From NCBI RefSeq assembly GCF_023516595.1, contig NZ_JAMGBG010000164.1:1-50878 (forward strand): a DNA stretch of 50,878 bases, given 5' to 3'. Source of the stretch: Streptomyces neyagawaensis (GTDB taxonomy: Bacteria; Actinomycetota; Actinomycetes; Streptomycetales; Streptomycetaceae). The notes beneath the pieces are model-generated. The model ran no database searches, had not been told where the DNA came from, and saw only the letters and a list, made by a program, of their open reading frames with translations. The position numbers and the translations under genes are program-made. Each line of letters starts with the position of its first letter. Position 1 is the first letter of the stretch. This document shows positions 34,994-43,322 of the stretch, in pieces.

Positions 34994-36096
34994 CCGGGCA
35001 GCGGGACGGGCGGCGGGACATCTTCCTCGTCGCCAACAGCGTCGACGAACTGGGCGGGGTGACCAGCTGGACCCACCAGATGGCCCGGCTGTTCACCGAG
35101 CGGGGCCACCGCGTCCACGTCATCGGCATCGCCACCCCGGAGGACCCGTACGACCTCGGCGACCTCCCCTACCCGACGACCAGGCTGTACGACGGTCAGC
35201 CGCCCGCCCCCGGCCGGGCGCGGGACGCGAGCATGCGGGACCGGGCCGCTCGGCTGACCCGGATCTTCGAGGCCGCCCGCCCGGGAGCGGTCGTCGTCGT
35301 CACCCAGGTGTGGGCGATGGAGTGGGTGCGGCTCGCCGACACCCGCGGACTGACCGTCATCGGCATGAGCCACGAGTCGTACGAGACCGCGAAGGCCAGC
35401 TCCCGCTTCCGCCGCGTCCTGAAGTACTACGCGGACGTCGACCGCATGCTCGTCCTCACCCGCGAGGACGCCGACCTGTGGATCGGCGAGGGCCTCAACA
35501 ACGCCTCGTTCATGCCGAACGCCGTGCCCTGGCTGCCCGACGTGCCCTCGCCGCGCACCGGGAAGGCCGTCGTCAGCATCGGCCGGCTGAGCGACGAGAA
35601 GGGTGTCGACATGCTCCTCGACACCTGGGCGGAGGTCGCCCCCTCCCACCCCGACTGGACCCTGCGGATCTACGGGTCCGGCGAGGACGAGGAACTCCTG
35701 CGCAAGCAGTGCACGGCACTCGGCCTCGACGACTCGGTGGCCTGGATGGGCCGTACCGCCGACGTCCCGGCCGCCCTCCGGGAGGCTTCCGTCTTCGCGC
35801 TCTCCTCGCGGGGCGAGGGCTTCCCGCTCGCCCTCATGGAAGCGATGGCGATGGCCGTCCCGTGCGCCGCGTTCGACTGCGCGCCCGGCGTCCACGAGAT
35901 CGTCGCCGACGGCGAGGACGGCCTGCTGGCACCCCCCGGCAACACCGCCGAACTGGCCCGCAAGCTGGACCTGCTGATGTCGGACAAGGCCCTGCGGGAC
36001 CGCATGGGCGACAGGGCGAGGGAGAACGTACGGCGTTACGGGACGGCCGAGATCGTGGACAGGTGGGAGAACCTCTTCGCGTTCCTGGAGAGGTGA
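34990..36096 (+). CDS. GT4-family glycosyltransferase
   Basis: A 368-residue GT-B fold enzyme. The N-terminal domain begins IFLVANSVDELGGVTSWTHQ with the glycine-rich acceptor loop. The C-terminal nucleotide-sugar domain has SIGRLSDEKGVDMLLDTWAE, LRIYGSGEDEELL and the E-x7-E motif in RGEGFPLALMEAMA. It retains the sugar configuration, as usual for GT4. GTG 34990 overlaps the previous stop as GTGA, so it is translationally coupled to the wall-polymer transferase and likely adds sugar to the same polymer or its linkage unit. A strong terminator follows at 36116-36141. Confidence 0.9.
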   Translation: MTGQRDGRRDIFLVANSVDELGGVTSWTHQMARLFTERGHRVHVIGIATPEDPYDLGDLPYPTTRLYDGQPPAPGRARDASMRDRAARLTRIFEAARPGAVVVVTQVWAMEWVRLADTRGLTVIGMSHESYETAKASSRFRRVLKYYADVDRMLVLTREDADLWIGEGLNNASFMPNAVPWLPDVPSPRTGKAVVSIGRLSDEKGVDMLLDTWAEVAPSHPDWTLRIYGSGEDEELLRKQCTALGLDDSVAWMGRTADVPAALREASVFALSSRGEGFPLALMEAMAMAVPCAAFDCAPGVHEIVADGEDGLLAPPGNTAELARKLDLLMSDKALRDRMGDRARENVRRYGTAEIVDRWENLFAFLER

Positions 36097-36115
36097 CGGG
36101 GGGCGGGTCGGAGGG

Positions 36116-36141
36116 GGCCCGGGCTGTTGGGGGCCCGGGCC
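36116..36141. terminator. Bidirectional terminator between convergent GT4 and ABC genes
   Basis: A perfect 9-bp stem (GGCCCGGGC 36116-36124, GCCCGGGCC 36133-36141) with an 8-nt loop in the 72-nt gap between two convergent genes. It has no U-tract, but its position and stability fit a terminator serving both directions. Confidence 0.75.
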
Positions 36142-36168
36142 GTTCGGGGGGCTGGGCCGGGAGGGCGG

Positions 36169-37047
36169 TTACTTCTTGCCGCCGGTGAACTTCTCGTACT
36201 CCTTCAGCACCTCGTCCGTCGGCCCGTCCATGCGCAGCTCGCCGCGCTCCAGCCACAGCACCCGGTCGCATGTGTCGCGGATCGACTTGTTGTTGTGGCT
36301 GACGAGGAAGACGGTCCCGGCGTGCTTGCGCAGCTCGCGGATGCGCGCCTCGGACCGCTTCTGGAACGACCGGTCGCCCGTCGCCAGCGCCTCGTCGATC
36401 AGCAGCACGTCGTGGTCCTTGGCCGCGGCGATGGAGAACCGGAGCCGCGCCGCCATGCCGGAGGAGTACGTCCGCATCGGCAGCGTGATGAAGTCGCCCT
36501 TCTCGTTGATGCCGGAGAAGTCGACGATCTCCTGGTACCGCTCACGGACCTGCTCACGGGACATCCCCATCGCGAGCCCGCCGAGGTACACGTTGCGCTC
36601 GCCGGTGAGGTCGTTCATCAGCGCCGCGTTCACCCCGAGCAGGGAGGGCTGGCCGTCGGTGTAGATCCGGCCGTTCTCCACCGGCAGCAGTCCCGCCACC
36701 GCCTTGAGCAGCGTCGACTTCCCGGACCCGTTGGTGCCGATGAGCCCGATGGCCTCGCCCCGGTACGCGGTGAAGGACACGTTCCGCACGGCGTGCACCG
36801 TGCGCACACCGGCCGCCCTCTCGCTCTTCTTCCGCCGGAGCATGCGGTTCAGCGCGGCCGTGGCGCTGCCGCGCCCGGCTCCCGTGCCGTTGACCCGGTA
36901 GACGATGTCGACGCCGTCGACGACGACGGTGGGGACGGGCTCGTCCCCGACGGCGGGAACGTGCTCGTGCTCGGCGGTGGGGGCGGGCGCGTCGGTGGTG
37001 CCCGGCGTGTCCCGCCGTGTACCCGGGAGGGTGTTGGTGTCAGCCAC
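36169..37047 (-). CDS. ABC transporter ATPase, polysaccharide/teichoic-acid export type
   Basis: A 292-residue ATPase of the TagH/Wzt/KpsT type. It has a disordered N-terminus (1-40), Walker A GTNGSGKST (about 107-115), signature YSSGMAARL (where classical ABC proteins have LSGGQ, as in polysaccharide exporters), Walker B VLLIDEALATGD and the switch His in LVSHN. GTG 37047 lies inside the end of the permease gene (8-nt overlap). With that permease it should flip a lipid-linked wall polymer across the membrane, presumably the one made by the genes at 32072-36096. It lacks the extra C-terminal domain of B. subtilis TagH. Confidence 0.92.
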   Translation of the reverse strand: MADTNTLPGTRRDTPGTTDAPAPTAEHEHVPAVGDEPVPTVVVDGVDIVYRVNGTGAGRGSATAALNRMLRRKKSERAAGVRTVHAVRNVSFTAYRGEAIGLIGTNGSGKSTLLKAVAGLLPVENGRIYTDGQPSLLGVNAALMNDLTGERNVYLGGLAMGMSREQVRERYQEIVDFSGINEKGDFITLPMRTYSSGMAARLRFSIAAAKDHDVLLIDEALATGDRSFQKRSEARIRELRKHAGTVFLVSHNNKSIRDTCDRVLWLERGELRMDGPTDEVLKEYEKFTGGKK

Positions 37048-37993
37048 GGCCGTAGGTCTCCTCAGCCTTCCAGAAGTAGATGAATCCGCCGACGCCCGCG
37101 AGGAGCGCCCAGCCCGCGGCGGCCGCCCAGACGTGGTGGGGGAGTTGGCCGCCCTCGAAGCTGTCGATGAGCGCGAACCGCATGAGGTCGATGTAGAGCG
37201 CCGCCGGGTTGTACTCCAGGAACAGATGCACGGCGTACGGCAGATCGCGGTTGGCGAGGATCCTGTCGATGCTGAACATCACGCCCGACGCGTACATCCA
37301 CGTACGCAGCACGAACGGCATCAGCTGGGAGATGTCGGGGGTCTTGGCGCCGATGCGGGCCATGACCATCGCGACACCGGCGTTGAACACGAACTGCAGG
37401 GCCAGGGCGGGCACGATCAGCAGCCAGGAGAGGGTGACCGGCACGCCGAAGGCCAGCAGGATCACGGCCAGCGCGGCCATGGAGAACAGCAGTTGCTGGA
37501 GCTGCTGGAGGCAGTATGAGACGGGGAGCGAGGCCCGGGGGAAGTGCAGGGCGCGGACCAGGCCGAGGCTGCCGGATATCGCCCGGGTGCCGGCCATGAT
37601 CGAGCTCTGGGTGAACGTCCACACGAACACGCCGGTCACGAGGAACGGCACATAGTCCGGGACACCGTGCTTCGTGCCCATCAGGACGCCGAAGATGAAG
37701 TAGTACACGGCCGCGTTGAGCAGCGGGTTGGCGATCTGCCAGATCTGGCCGAGCTTCGCCTGGCTGTACTGCGCGGTGAGCTTCGCCGTGGCGAAGGCCG
37801 TGATGAAGTGCCGCCGCGCCCACAGCTGCCGCACGTACGCGCCCAGGGAGGGGCGGGCCCCGCTGACGGTGAGGCCGTGGCGCGCGGCGAGCTGCGCGGG
37901 GGTCTCGGCGGTGGTCTTGGCGGGGGCCGGGGTGCCGGTGGCGGTCGGGGTGCCGGTGTCGGTCGGGGGCGGTGTGTCGAGGACCTGGCTCAC
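37040..37993 (-). CDS. ABC-2 type permease, polysaccharide/teichoic-acid export type
   Basis: A 317-residue membrane protein with a GTG start. A Pro/Thr-rich cytoplasmic N-terminus (1-40, alternating TGTPTATGTPAP) is followed by six hydrophobic helices. The ABC-2 export pattern is present: QYSQAKLGQIWQIANPLLNA at the first helix, FPRASLPVSYCLQQ, and MYASGVMFSI near the fifth. It resembles TagG/RfbA-type permeases that form the channel for lipid-linked polymers with the downstream ATPase. Upstream it is divergent from a TetR gene across 211 nt that carry repeats able to act as operators for both. Confidence 0.9.
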   Translation of the reverse strand: MSQVLDTPPPTDTGTPTATGTPAPAKTTAETPAQLAARHGLTVSGARPSLGAYVRQLWARRHFITAFATAKLTAQYSQAKLGQIWQIANPLLNAAVYYFIFGVLMGTKHGVPDYVPFLVTGVFVWTFTQSSIMAGTRAISGSLGLVRALHFPRASLPVSYCLQQLQQLLFSMAALAVILLAFGVPVTLSWLLIVPALALQFVFNAGVAMVMARIGAKTPDISQLMPFVLRTWMYASGVMFSIDRILANRDLPYAVHLFLEYNPAALYIDLMRFALIDSFEGGQLPHHVWAAAAGWALLAGVGGFIYFWKAEETYGRG

Positions 37994-38109
37994 ATCCGCT
38001 GCTTTCGCTAGGTGGGGGCGGGCGACGGGGCGGGGCGGGGTGGGGCGACGGGGCGGGTGCCGCTCTTACTTTTCTCGGTGTTTCCCGGTACTTCTCTTGC
38101 CCCGCCCTT

Positions 38110-38188
38110 ACGTCGGGACGGGACCGTATCGTCGTTACGTGAGCGTAAGCGGATCTGACGTCGGAACGCAACCGTTTCGTCGTGACGC
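38110..38188. promoter_or_regulatory. Candidate TetR operator region with repeats
   Basis: Two imperfect 31-bp direct repeats (38110-38140 and 38158-38188, 25 of 31 bases equal, both starting ACGTCGG and containing ACCGT-TCGTCGT) lie 48 bp apart. A perfect palindrome TTACG-TGAG-CGTAA (38135-38148) overlaps the end of the first. They sit just before the TetR start and between it and the divergent ABC permease, so one regulator could control both directions. Confidence 0.6.
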
Positions 38189-38204
38189 CCCTATGCTGGT
38201 CGGC

Positions 38205-38843
38205 ATGACGACCAGCGCCGACTCCTCCGCGGCCCAGCCGCCGCCCCGGCCGCCCCGCCGGGCGCCCGCCGGGGCGGCCGTGCTCCGCGAGGACGTGACC
38301 GAGGCGATCAGGGCGGCGGTGTTCGAGGAGCTGGCCGCCGTCGGCTACGCCCGGATGTCCATCGAGGGGATCGCGCGGCGCGCGGGCGTCGGCAAGACGG
38401 CGGTATACCGCCGCTGGCGCTCCAAGCTGCACCTCGTGCTCGACCTCGTGTCGGCCGTGGCGGTCCAGGGGCTGCCGACGCCGGACACGGGGTCCCTGGA
38501 GGGTGACCTCCGGTTGCTGTACGAGGTCACGTCGCGCGCCCTGCGGCACCCCGTGGCCGGCCAGATCATCCCCGACCTCCAGGCGGAGGCCGCCCGCAAC
38601 CCCGATATCGCCGAGGCCATGCAGAAGGCGCTGAGCGAGGGGCAGCAGAGCGTCGCCACGGGCATCGTCGCGGCGGCGGTCGCGCGGGGCGAGGTGCGCG
38701 AGGGCGTCGACGAGAACCTGGCGCTGGATCTGATCTCCGGCCCGCTGTACTGGCGGTCGGTGGTGGTGCGCACGCCGAAGCTGCCGAAGGGGTATCTGGA
38801 GGGGCTGACGCGGGCCACGGCGGCGGCGTTGCGGGCGTTGTAG
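38205..38843 (+). CDS. TetR/AcrR-family transcriptional regulator
   Basis: A 212-residue repressor-like protein. A disordered Pro/Ala-rich N-terminus (1-25) is followed by the helix-turn-helix: AIRAAVFEELAAVGYARMSI, then IARRAGVGKTAVYRRWRSK (about 35-80). A helical ligand domain follows with a C-terminal half like TetR_C proteins (DLISGPLYWRSVV). An in-frame ATG at 38193 is an alternative start; neither has a clear ribosome site. The gene is divergent from the ABC exporter, which is its likely target along with itself. The ligand is unknown. Confidence 0.9.
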   Translation: MTTSADSSAAQPPPRPPRRAPAGAAVLREDVTEAIRAAVFEELAAVGYARMSIEGIARRAGVGKTAVYRRWRSKLHLVLDLVSAVAVQGLPTPDTGSLEGDLRLLYEVTSRALRHPVAGQIIPDLQAEAARNPDIAEAMQKALSEGQQSVATGIVAAAVARGEVREGVDENLALDLISGPLYWRSVVVRTPKLPKGYLEGLTRATAAALRAL

Positions 38844-38884
38844 GGGGCTGGGGGCTGGGGCTGCGGCTGGGCCTGTGGCTGGAG

Positions 38885-39292
38885 CTAGTCCGTGTCGAGC
38901 TGGTGGTCGGCCCAGATGTAGCTCTCCGGGAGCAGGGCGGTGACGGGGACTGCGCGGAGGCGGTCGGCCCGGCCGACGATGACCTTGAGGTCGGGGAAGT
39001 AGTCGAGCAGCACCTGACGGCACCGGCCGCACGGGGGCACGACCCCACGGTCCCGGTCCCCGACGGCGACGATCGTGTCCAGCTCGTAGGCGCCCTGGGA
39101 GGCCGCCGCGCCGATGAGGACCAGCTCGGCGCAGGGGCCACCGGTGAAGTGATAGGCGTTCACCGCGGTGACGATCCGACCGTCCCGGGCGCGGGCCGCC
39201 GCGGCCATGGTGTGGTTGTCGCCCTGACAACGGGTACGGGCGACGTGCGCCGCCGCCCGGATCAGCTCGTGATCGACGTCGTCGCTCCGCAT
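38885..39292 (-). CDS. Cytidine deaminase-family protein
   Basis: A 135-residue zinc deaminase with PCAE (Cys54, Glu56) and PPCGRCRQ (Cys88, Cys91), the ligand set of tetrameric cytidine or blasticidin-S-type deaminases. It is short and its N-terminus differs from housekeeping Cdd, so the substrate might be a nucleoside antibiotic rather than cytidine. ATG 39292 is preceded by GGAAGAGGA. Convergent with TetR across 41 nt of CTGGGG-type low-complexity sequence. The same zinc chemistry appears in the toxin tip 1.5 kb away, but the sequences are not alike. Confidence 0.85.
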   Translation of the reverse strand: MRSDDVDHELIRAAAHVARTRCQGDNHTMAAAARARDGRIVTAVNAYHFTGGPCAELVLIGAAASQGAYELDTIVAVGDRDRGVVPPCGRCRQVLLDYFPDLKVIVGRADRLRAVPVTALLPESYIWADHQLDTD

Positions 39293-39389
39293 GGTCCTCT
39301 TCCTGTTCTTCTGGGCCGGCCGCAGACGCTGCCTTGGACGACCAGCCCGACGCAAGCGCATATCGCCGGAACCGCCGCACCGAACGGCT

Positions 39390-39957
39390 CTACGCGGCCA
39401 ACCGTCGCCGGGCTCGGCGCAGACCCCCCAGCAGGGCGTCGAGCGTCTGAAGGGCCACCGCGAGGCGCGGGGCGTTCTGCTCCTCGACCTCCGGATGTGG
39501 CAGGCCCCGGAAGTCGAAGGGGCCCCAGACGTCGTGGAAGACGGCCAGTTCAGCCCAGATCCCGGGCGCGTCGGGCGCCACCGTCAATTCGACCAGCCGG
39601 TGTTCCCCGCGCTTCTCCCCCCTCGCGTCGATCCAGGTCCCGGAACCCGCGACGAGGATGCTCCCGACCTGGGCGTCGGGGAAGCCCACGGGGCGGCTCC
39701 GCGCGACGCGCAGGGGGTACCTCCTTATCGTCGATCGGACCCAGAAGTGACATACGAGTGATGAGCCCGGTGCCGCCGCTGCCGTCCACGAACCAGTCCC
39801 ATTCGAGGCTTTCGGGTGCAAGGAGCTCGGCTTCACGCAGAACGGCGGACATCCGAGCGGCGACGGACAGCGCGGATTCCAGGCCCGGAGGCGCGTACTC
39901 TTCGAGATCCCACGTCCATGACGCGCACTCTCTCGGAGAGCGGAGGAGCGTCGACAT
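39390..39957 (-). pseudogene. Frame-split gene of unknown function downstream of the toxin/immunity pair
   Basis: Two overlapping minus-strand frames make one sensible protein of about 188 residues. The first (from ATG 39957, or GTG 39960) reads to LLGPIDDKEV. The second continues from PLRVARSRPVGFPDAQ to RRARRRLAA. Past the break each alternative frame turns into Arg/Pro-rich nonsense, so the change belongs at 39713-39726. There the message reads AAGGAGGT-A-CCCCC-TG: one C too many, in a CCC-C context directly after an SD-like sequence. This could be an inactivating indel, a sequencing error or a programmed +1 frameshift. No family recognised; a second immunity or accessory protein for the toxin locus is possible from position. 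Confidence 0.65.
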
Positions 39958-40015
39958 CACTCAGCACCGTCCCGAGAGTTCCTCTACAGCGCATCGATGC
40001 CGGTGACCGGCAGGG

Positions 40016-40387
40016 TCATTCAGGTTCCTTGCGCCAAGTCTTGGTGGGCTGCCCATTCTCGTCCCAGTGAAAGTCCTGCAGCATGGTCAGGCCGTTCTCG
40101 GCGAACACCTGTTCCGAGGCGAGCGTGCCGTTGGGGTGCCATTCCCTGGCGACTCCGACCGGGCGCCCCTTGCGTACCGTCGCCTCGGAGCGAAGGGTGC
40201 CGTCCTTGTACCACTCGCGGCTGGGACCGTCCTGGAGGCCGTCGACGTACGAGTCCAGACTGATGACAACACCGCCTGAGCGCTCCTCGACTTCTCCGGT
40301 GAAGGGGCGCCCCCGATACAGCAGACGTTGCTCGTAATCCATATCGACCTCGGGGTCGTCGATGTCGATTCGTGGTACTGAAGTCAT
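40016..40387 (-). CDS. YwqK-family immunity/antitoxin protein (MORN-variant repeats)
   Basis: A 123-residue protein with repeated short strands of MORN-variant type: LLYRGRPFTGEVEE, SYVDGLQDGPSREWYKDG, REWHPNGTLASEQVF, DFHWDENGQPTKTW. This pattern is that of YwqK, the antitoxin of the B. subtilis YwqJ deaminase toxin. ATG 40387 overlaps the toxin stop by 4 nt (ATGA); an ATG at 40399 lies further inside the toxin gene and is less likely. Coupled translation after the toxin fits an immunity protein that must be made with it. Cytoplasmic, with no signal. Confidence 0.85.
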   Translation of the reverse strand: MTSVPRIDIDDPEVDMDYEQRLLYRGRPFTGEVEERSGGVVISLDSYVDGLQDGPSREWYKDGTLRSEATVRKGRPVGVAREWHPNGTLASEQVFAENGLTMLQDFHWDENGQPTKTWRKEPE

Positions 40388-42888
40388 TGCGGGATCCAAT
40401 TGTCATCGGTCGGCGGGGAGCCCGTGAACCTGCCGTGCAGGCTGTCCACACCGTGAAGCATATGGTGGCAGTTCACGCAGAAAGCCGCGGGCCGTACGGG
40501 AAGCCCCGTCTTCATATGGTTCAGGTACGGGAACTCGATGGAGGCGATCATGTCGGCGAGCGCTTCCTCCCCGTCGGGAAGGCCTCGCTTCTGCCGTTCC
40601 CACAGCAACTCGTTGACTGCCTTGACCTCGGCGTGCCCGAGCGGGTGGTCCGGCCCCGGTGGGGGATCGCCGATTTCGCCGTATCGGGCCGCGATGGTCG
40701 GGTGGACGTGATCCGGCGGGATGATGTTGGTGGCCTTGCCGTTGATTCCTTCGGCGACTATGCCTGTCCGCAGATCCATGACCGGGCCGGCGCAGGCCCC
40801 TGTTTGCTTCCTGGGAAACGTCCCCAGTTCTTTCGCCTCCAGATAGGAAGCGGCACGCTGATATCCCAGCTCCTTGAGGAAATGCTCGACGTTCTTGCCA
40901 TCGACCTTGGTAATTACCTTGTAGCCGTTGACTTCCACTGTCTCCACGCGGCCCGGCGGTACCTGACCGAGGATCTTCGTGCCGGGCCCGGCTGGTGGCA
41001 AGGGCTGTCCCGGGACGATCTCGGTGGGGGGCGCGGCCCGGCGGGCGGCGTCCTCCGCGATCGAACCGCCCGGTTCCCGTACGTCCCGGTCGCCGTGGTG
41101 GGCACCGTCGGGCTGCCCATGCGGTGACGTGCCGTCGTCGGCATGGCTACCCGAGCCATGGCCATCGCCATGGCCGCCCTGACGAACTCCGTCGTCTCCG
41201 TGTCCGACGGGGCCCGGCTCGTGCCCCGTGCCGGGGCGGGCCCCGTCGTCGGCATGACCGTTCGCCGTGGGGCCGTCGCCATGCGGGGGCGGGGTGGAGG
41301 GGTCCCGCGGACCGGTCGGCGGCTCATGGCTCGCGGAGGGACCACGGCCCAGATCATCGGCACGCCCACCCGGGAGGCCGTTGTCCCCGACCCGCCCGGT
41401 GCCGCCGAGGTCGTCACCCACGCGCGCGGTGCCGCTCAGGTCGTCCCCGACTCGCCCCGCAGCCGTACTGCCGTCACCGACCCTGGCCCCGGCCCCCACC
41501 AACTCCTGCTCCGGAGTCCGTACTTCGGCGCCCCGCTCCGCCGCCGTCCCCTCGTGCTTGATGCCGTCCAGGGACTCGCGCACGGTGCCGTCGGCGTTGT
41601 GCATGATCAGGGTTTTGGTGTCGAGGTAGACGACCTCGCCCTTGGGGGTTTCCATGCGGACGCTGTTCTCGGGGTTCAGGCCCGCCGGGAGCTCGTCCGT
41701 CAGGTTCGGGGTGTCGGCGATGCGGTAGGTGCCCTCGCCGAGGCGGATGTGGGTGCCGTCGGTGATGCCGCGCAGGCTCGCCATGACGTCGCTGATCTTC
41801 ACGGCGGTCGCGCCGACGCCCTTGGTGATGTACGTCATCGGGTCGACGATCCTGCCGGCCTTGCCGGCGAAGGAGATCGCCTTGGCGATGGCGCCCGCCT
41901 TGCCCGCGCCGGAGACCGCGCCGCCGGCTCCGCCGGTGAAGATGGTGGTGACGACGTTGAAGGTGACCGCCCCGGCCGCGCGGGAGGGGTTCTTGCCCCA
42001 CTCGTCGTAGGCGATCAGCGCCTTGCCCGTCTCCACGACCGCGGTGCGGGAGTCGCGCAGCCAGGAGGGCAGCTTGTCCGCCGGGGTCAGCCAGTACGCC
42101 GCGCCCAGCGGGGTCGCGGTGATGGCGATGCCGGTCAGGAGCTTGCCCAGGCCGGTCCATGCCTGGCCGGCCGCGTCCCAGCCGCTGAAGCCGACGAGGG
42201 TGCCCAGGCCCTTGATGGTGCCCCAGACGCCGTCGACGACGAAGCCGACGGCGAAGTCCCAGACGTGTTCGTGGATGTAGTACCAGGGGTTGGACTCCTC
42301 CACCGGGTCGCCCCAGGGCAGTCCGCCGGCGTGGTCGAGGTCCTCGCCGCGGTAGCCGTACATGTTCTCTTTGTTCGAGCCGTCGTTGACGACCAGCGGC
42401 TCACCGCCGACCAGCGCGACGATCTTGTTGTAGCAGTCGCGCTCGGCCGCCTGGAACGCGGCGTAGGCGGCGTTGATGTCGGAACGGCGGTTGTTGTTCT
42501 CCTCGACGAGGTCACCGTCGGCACGCCACTCGTCATCGTCCGCGATCTTCGCGCGGAAGGCGATGGCGTCCCGGCGGAGCTGCTCGAACTTCTGCTTGAG
42601 CGGGCCGACCGCCGCCGCGTAGTCGTCGAGCGCGGAGGCCACGGTCCCCAACTCGGTGGAGAACTCCTCGCCCTTCGCCGCGACCGGCGCCGTCGTCGCG
42701 AACAACTGGTCCGCCTCCGGCGCCTTGTAGTACGCCGACAGGCCGCCGAAGCGGGTGTCGATCGCCGAGCCCGAGTCCTTCAGCGAGGTCCCGGCCGACC
42801 GGATGCCGCTGATGTGCTGGTCCAGCAGCTCCAGGTTGCCGGTGAACTCGGGGACCTCTTCCGGGATGACGGGGATGTCGTCGCTCAC
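40384..42888 (-). CDS. Polymorphic toxin with WXG/LXG-like N-terminus and YwqJ-like deaminase tip
   Basis: An 834-residue protein starting at GTG 42888. Residues 1 to about 150 are helical and resemble WXG100/LXG-type leaders of type VII-secreted toxins. Residues 170-380 are hydrophobic and Gly/Ala-rich, perhaps for membrane or delivery use. Residues 380-650 are a linker with RVGDD repeats and a His/Gly/Asp-rich run. The tip (about 690-815) has Cys699, HAE at 752-754 and CVNC at 804-807, the zinc-deaminase set of YwqJ-like toxins that act on nucleic acids or nucleotides. The tip DNA is markedly AT-richer than the leader. A DUF6507-like gene precedes it (GTGA overlap) and a YwqK-type immunity gene follows it. 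Confidence 0.85.
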   Translation of the reverse strand: MSDDIPVIPEEVPEFTGNLELLDQHISGIRSAGTSLKDSGSAIDTRFGGLSAYYKAPEADQLFATTAPVAAKGEEFSTELGTVASALDDYAAAVGPLKQKFEQLRRDAIAFRAKIADDDEWRADGDLVEENNNRRSDINAAYAAFQAAERDCYNKIVALVGGEPLVVNDGSNKENMYGYRGEDLDHAGGLPWGDPVEESNPWYYIHEHVWDFAVGFVVDGVWGTIKGLGTLVGFSGWDAAGQAWTGLGKLLTGIAITATPLGAAYWLTPADKLPSWLRDSRTAVVETGKALIAYDEWGKNPSRAAGAVTFNVVTTIFTGGAGGAVSGAGKAGAIAKAISFAGKAGRIVDPMTYITKGVGATAVKISDVMASLRGITDGTHIRLGEGTYRIADTPNLTDELPAGLNPENSVRMETPKGEVVYLDTKTLIMHNADGTVRESLDGIKHEGTAAERGAEVRTPEQELVGAGARVGDGSTAAGRVGDDLSGTARVGDDLGGTGRVGDNGLPGGRADDLGRGPSASHEPPTGPRDPSTPPPHGDGPTANGHADDGARPGTGHEPGPVGHGDDGVRQGGHGDGHGSGSHADDGTSPHGQPDGAHHGDRDVREPGGSIAEDAARRAAPPTEIVPGQPLPPAGPGTKILGQVPPGRVETVEVNGYKVITKVDGKNVEHFLKELGYQRAASYLEAKELGTFPRKQTGACAGPVMDLRTGIVAEGINGKATNIIPPDHVHPTIAARYGEIGDPPPGPDHPLGHAEVKAVNELLWERQKRGLPDGEEALADMIASIEFPYLNHMKTGLPVRPAAFCVNCHHMLHGVDSLHGRFTGSPPTDDNWIPQ

Positions 42889-43319
42889 TTCGGCCCCTGC
42901 CCGCCGTCGCCGCCGACGCCGGGCGGCGGGGGCACCACCGTCGCCTTGAGCGCGTTGGCCTGGTGCTGGGCGGCCATGTCCAGGTCACCGGTGACGTACG
43001 CGTTGGTGGCCTTGGCGGCGCCCTGTACGGAGTCGATGGTCCGCTGCGCCATGAACGCCAGCTTGTTCTGCCGTTCCTCCAGGTACTTGCTCAGCGCCGC
43101 CGCCACCGGGCCGACCGGCACGCGCGGGGTGCCGGCGGCGACCGGTCCGATCATGGGGCCGCTGAACTGCCCGCCAGGTACGGCTGTTCCGGCCGACTCG
43201 GCCGCGCTCGCCATGTTCGTCACCAGTGAGTTGGCGGCCTTCTCCAGACCGCCCGCCGCCTCACCGGTCGAGTTCAGCGTGCTCTGCACGTTGACCGGAT
43301 CGATGTCCCAAGCCGGCAT
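42885..43319 (-). CDS. Small WXG100-like/DUF6507-type helical protein
   Basis: A 144-residue protein starting MPAWDIDPVNVQSTLNSTG. It is predicted helical with a turn in the middle, and has a Pro/Gly-rich end (ATVVPPPPGVGG). A W-D-I-D-P start and position before a polymorphic toxin match the Streptomyces proteins annotated DUF6507, which likely serve as partner or chaperone for type VII-like secretion. There is no WxG in the centre, so it is not a plain ESAT-6 protein. Its stop overlaps the toxin GTG. A perfect inverted repeat (CGTTAC/GTAACG, 43323-43338) lies directly over its ribosome-binding site. Confidence 0.75.
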   Translation of the reverse strand: MPAWDIDPVNVQSTLNSTGEAAGGLEKAANSLVTNMASAAESAGTAVPGGQFSGPMIGPVAAGTPRVPVGPVAAALSKYLEERQNKLAFMAQRTIDSVQGAAKATNAYVTGDLDMAAQHQANALKATVVPPPPGVGGDGGQGPK

Positions 43320-43322
43320 CGT

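Noticed and set aside
38844..38884. CTGGGG/CTGGGC run as a repeat element or array
   Set aside because: Only low-complexity sequence of 41 nt with no fixed unit or spacers.
38885..39292. Cytidine deaminase as a second toxin of the neighbouring locus
   Set aside because: It has the normal Cdd metal-ligand spacing, its own ribosome site and no leader domain or immunity partner.
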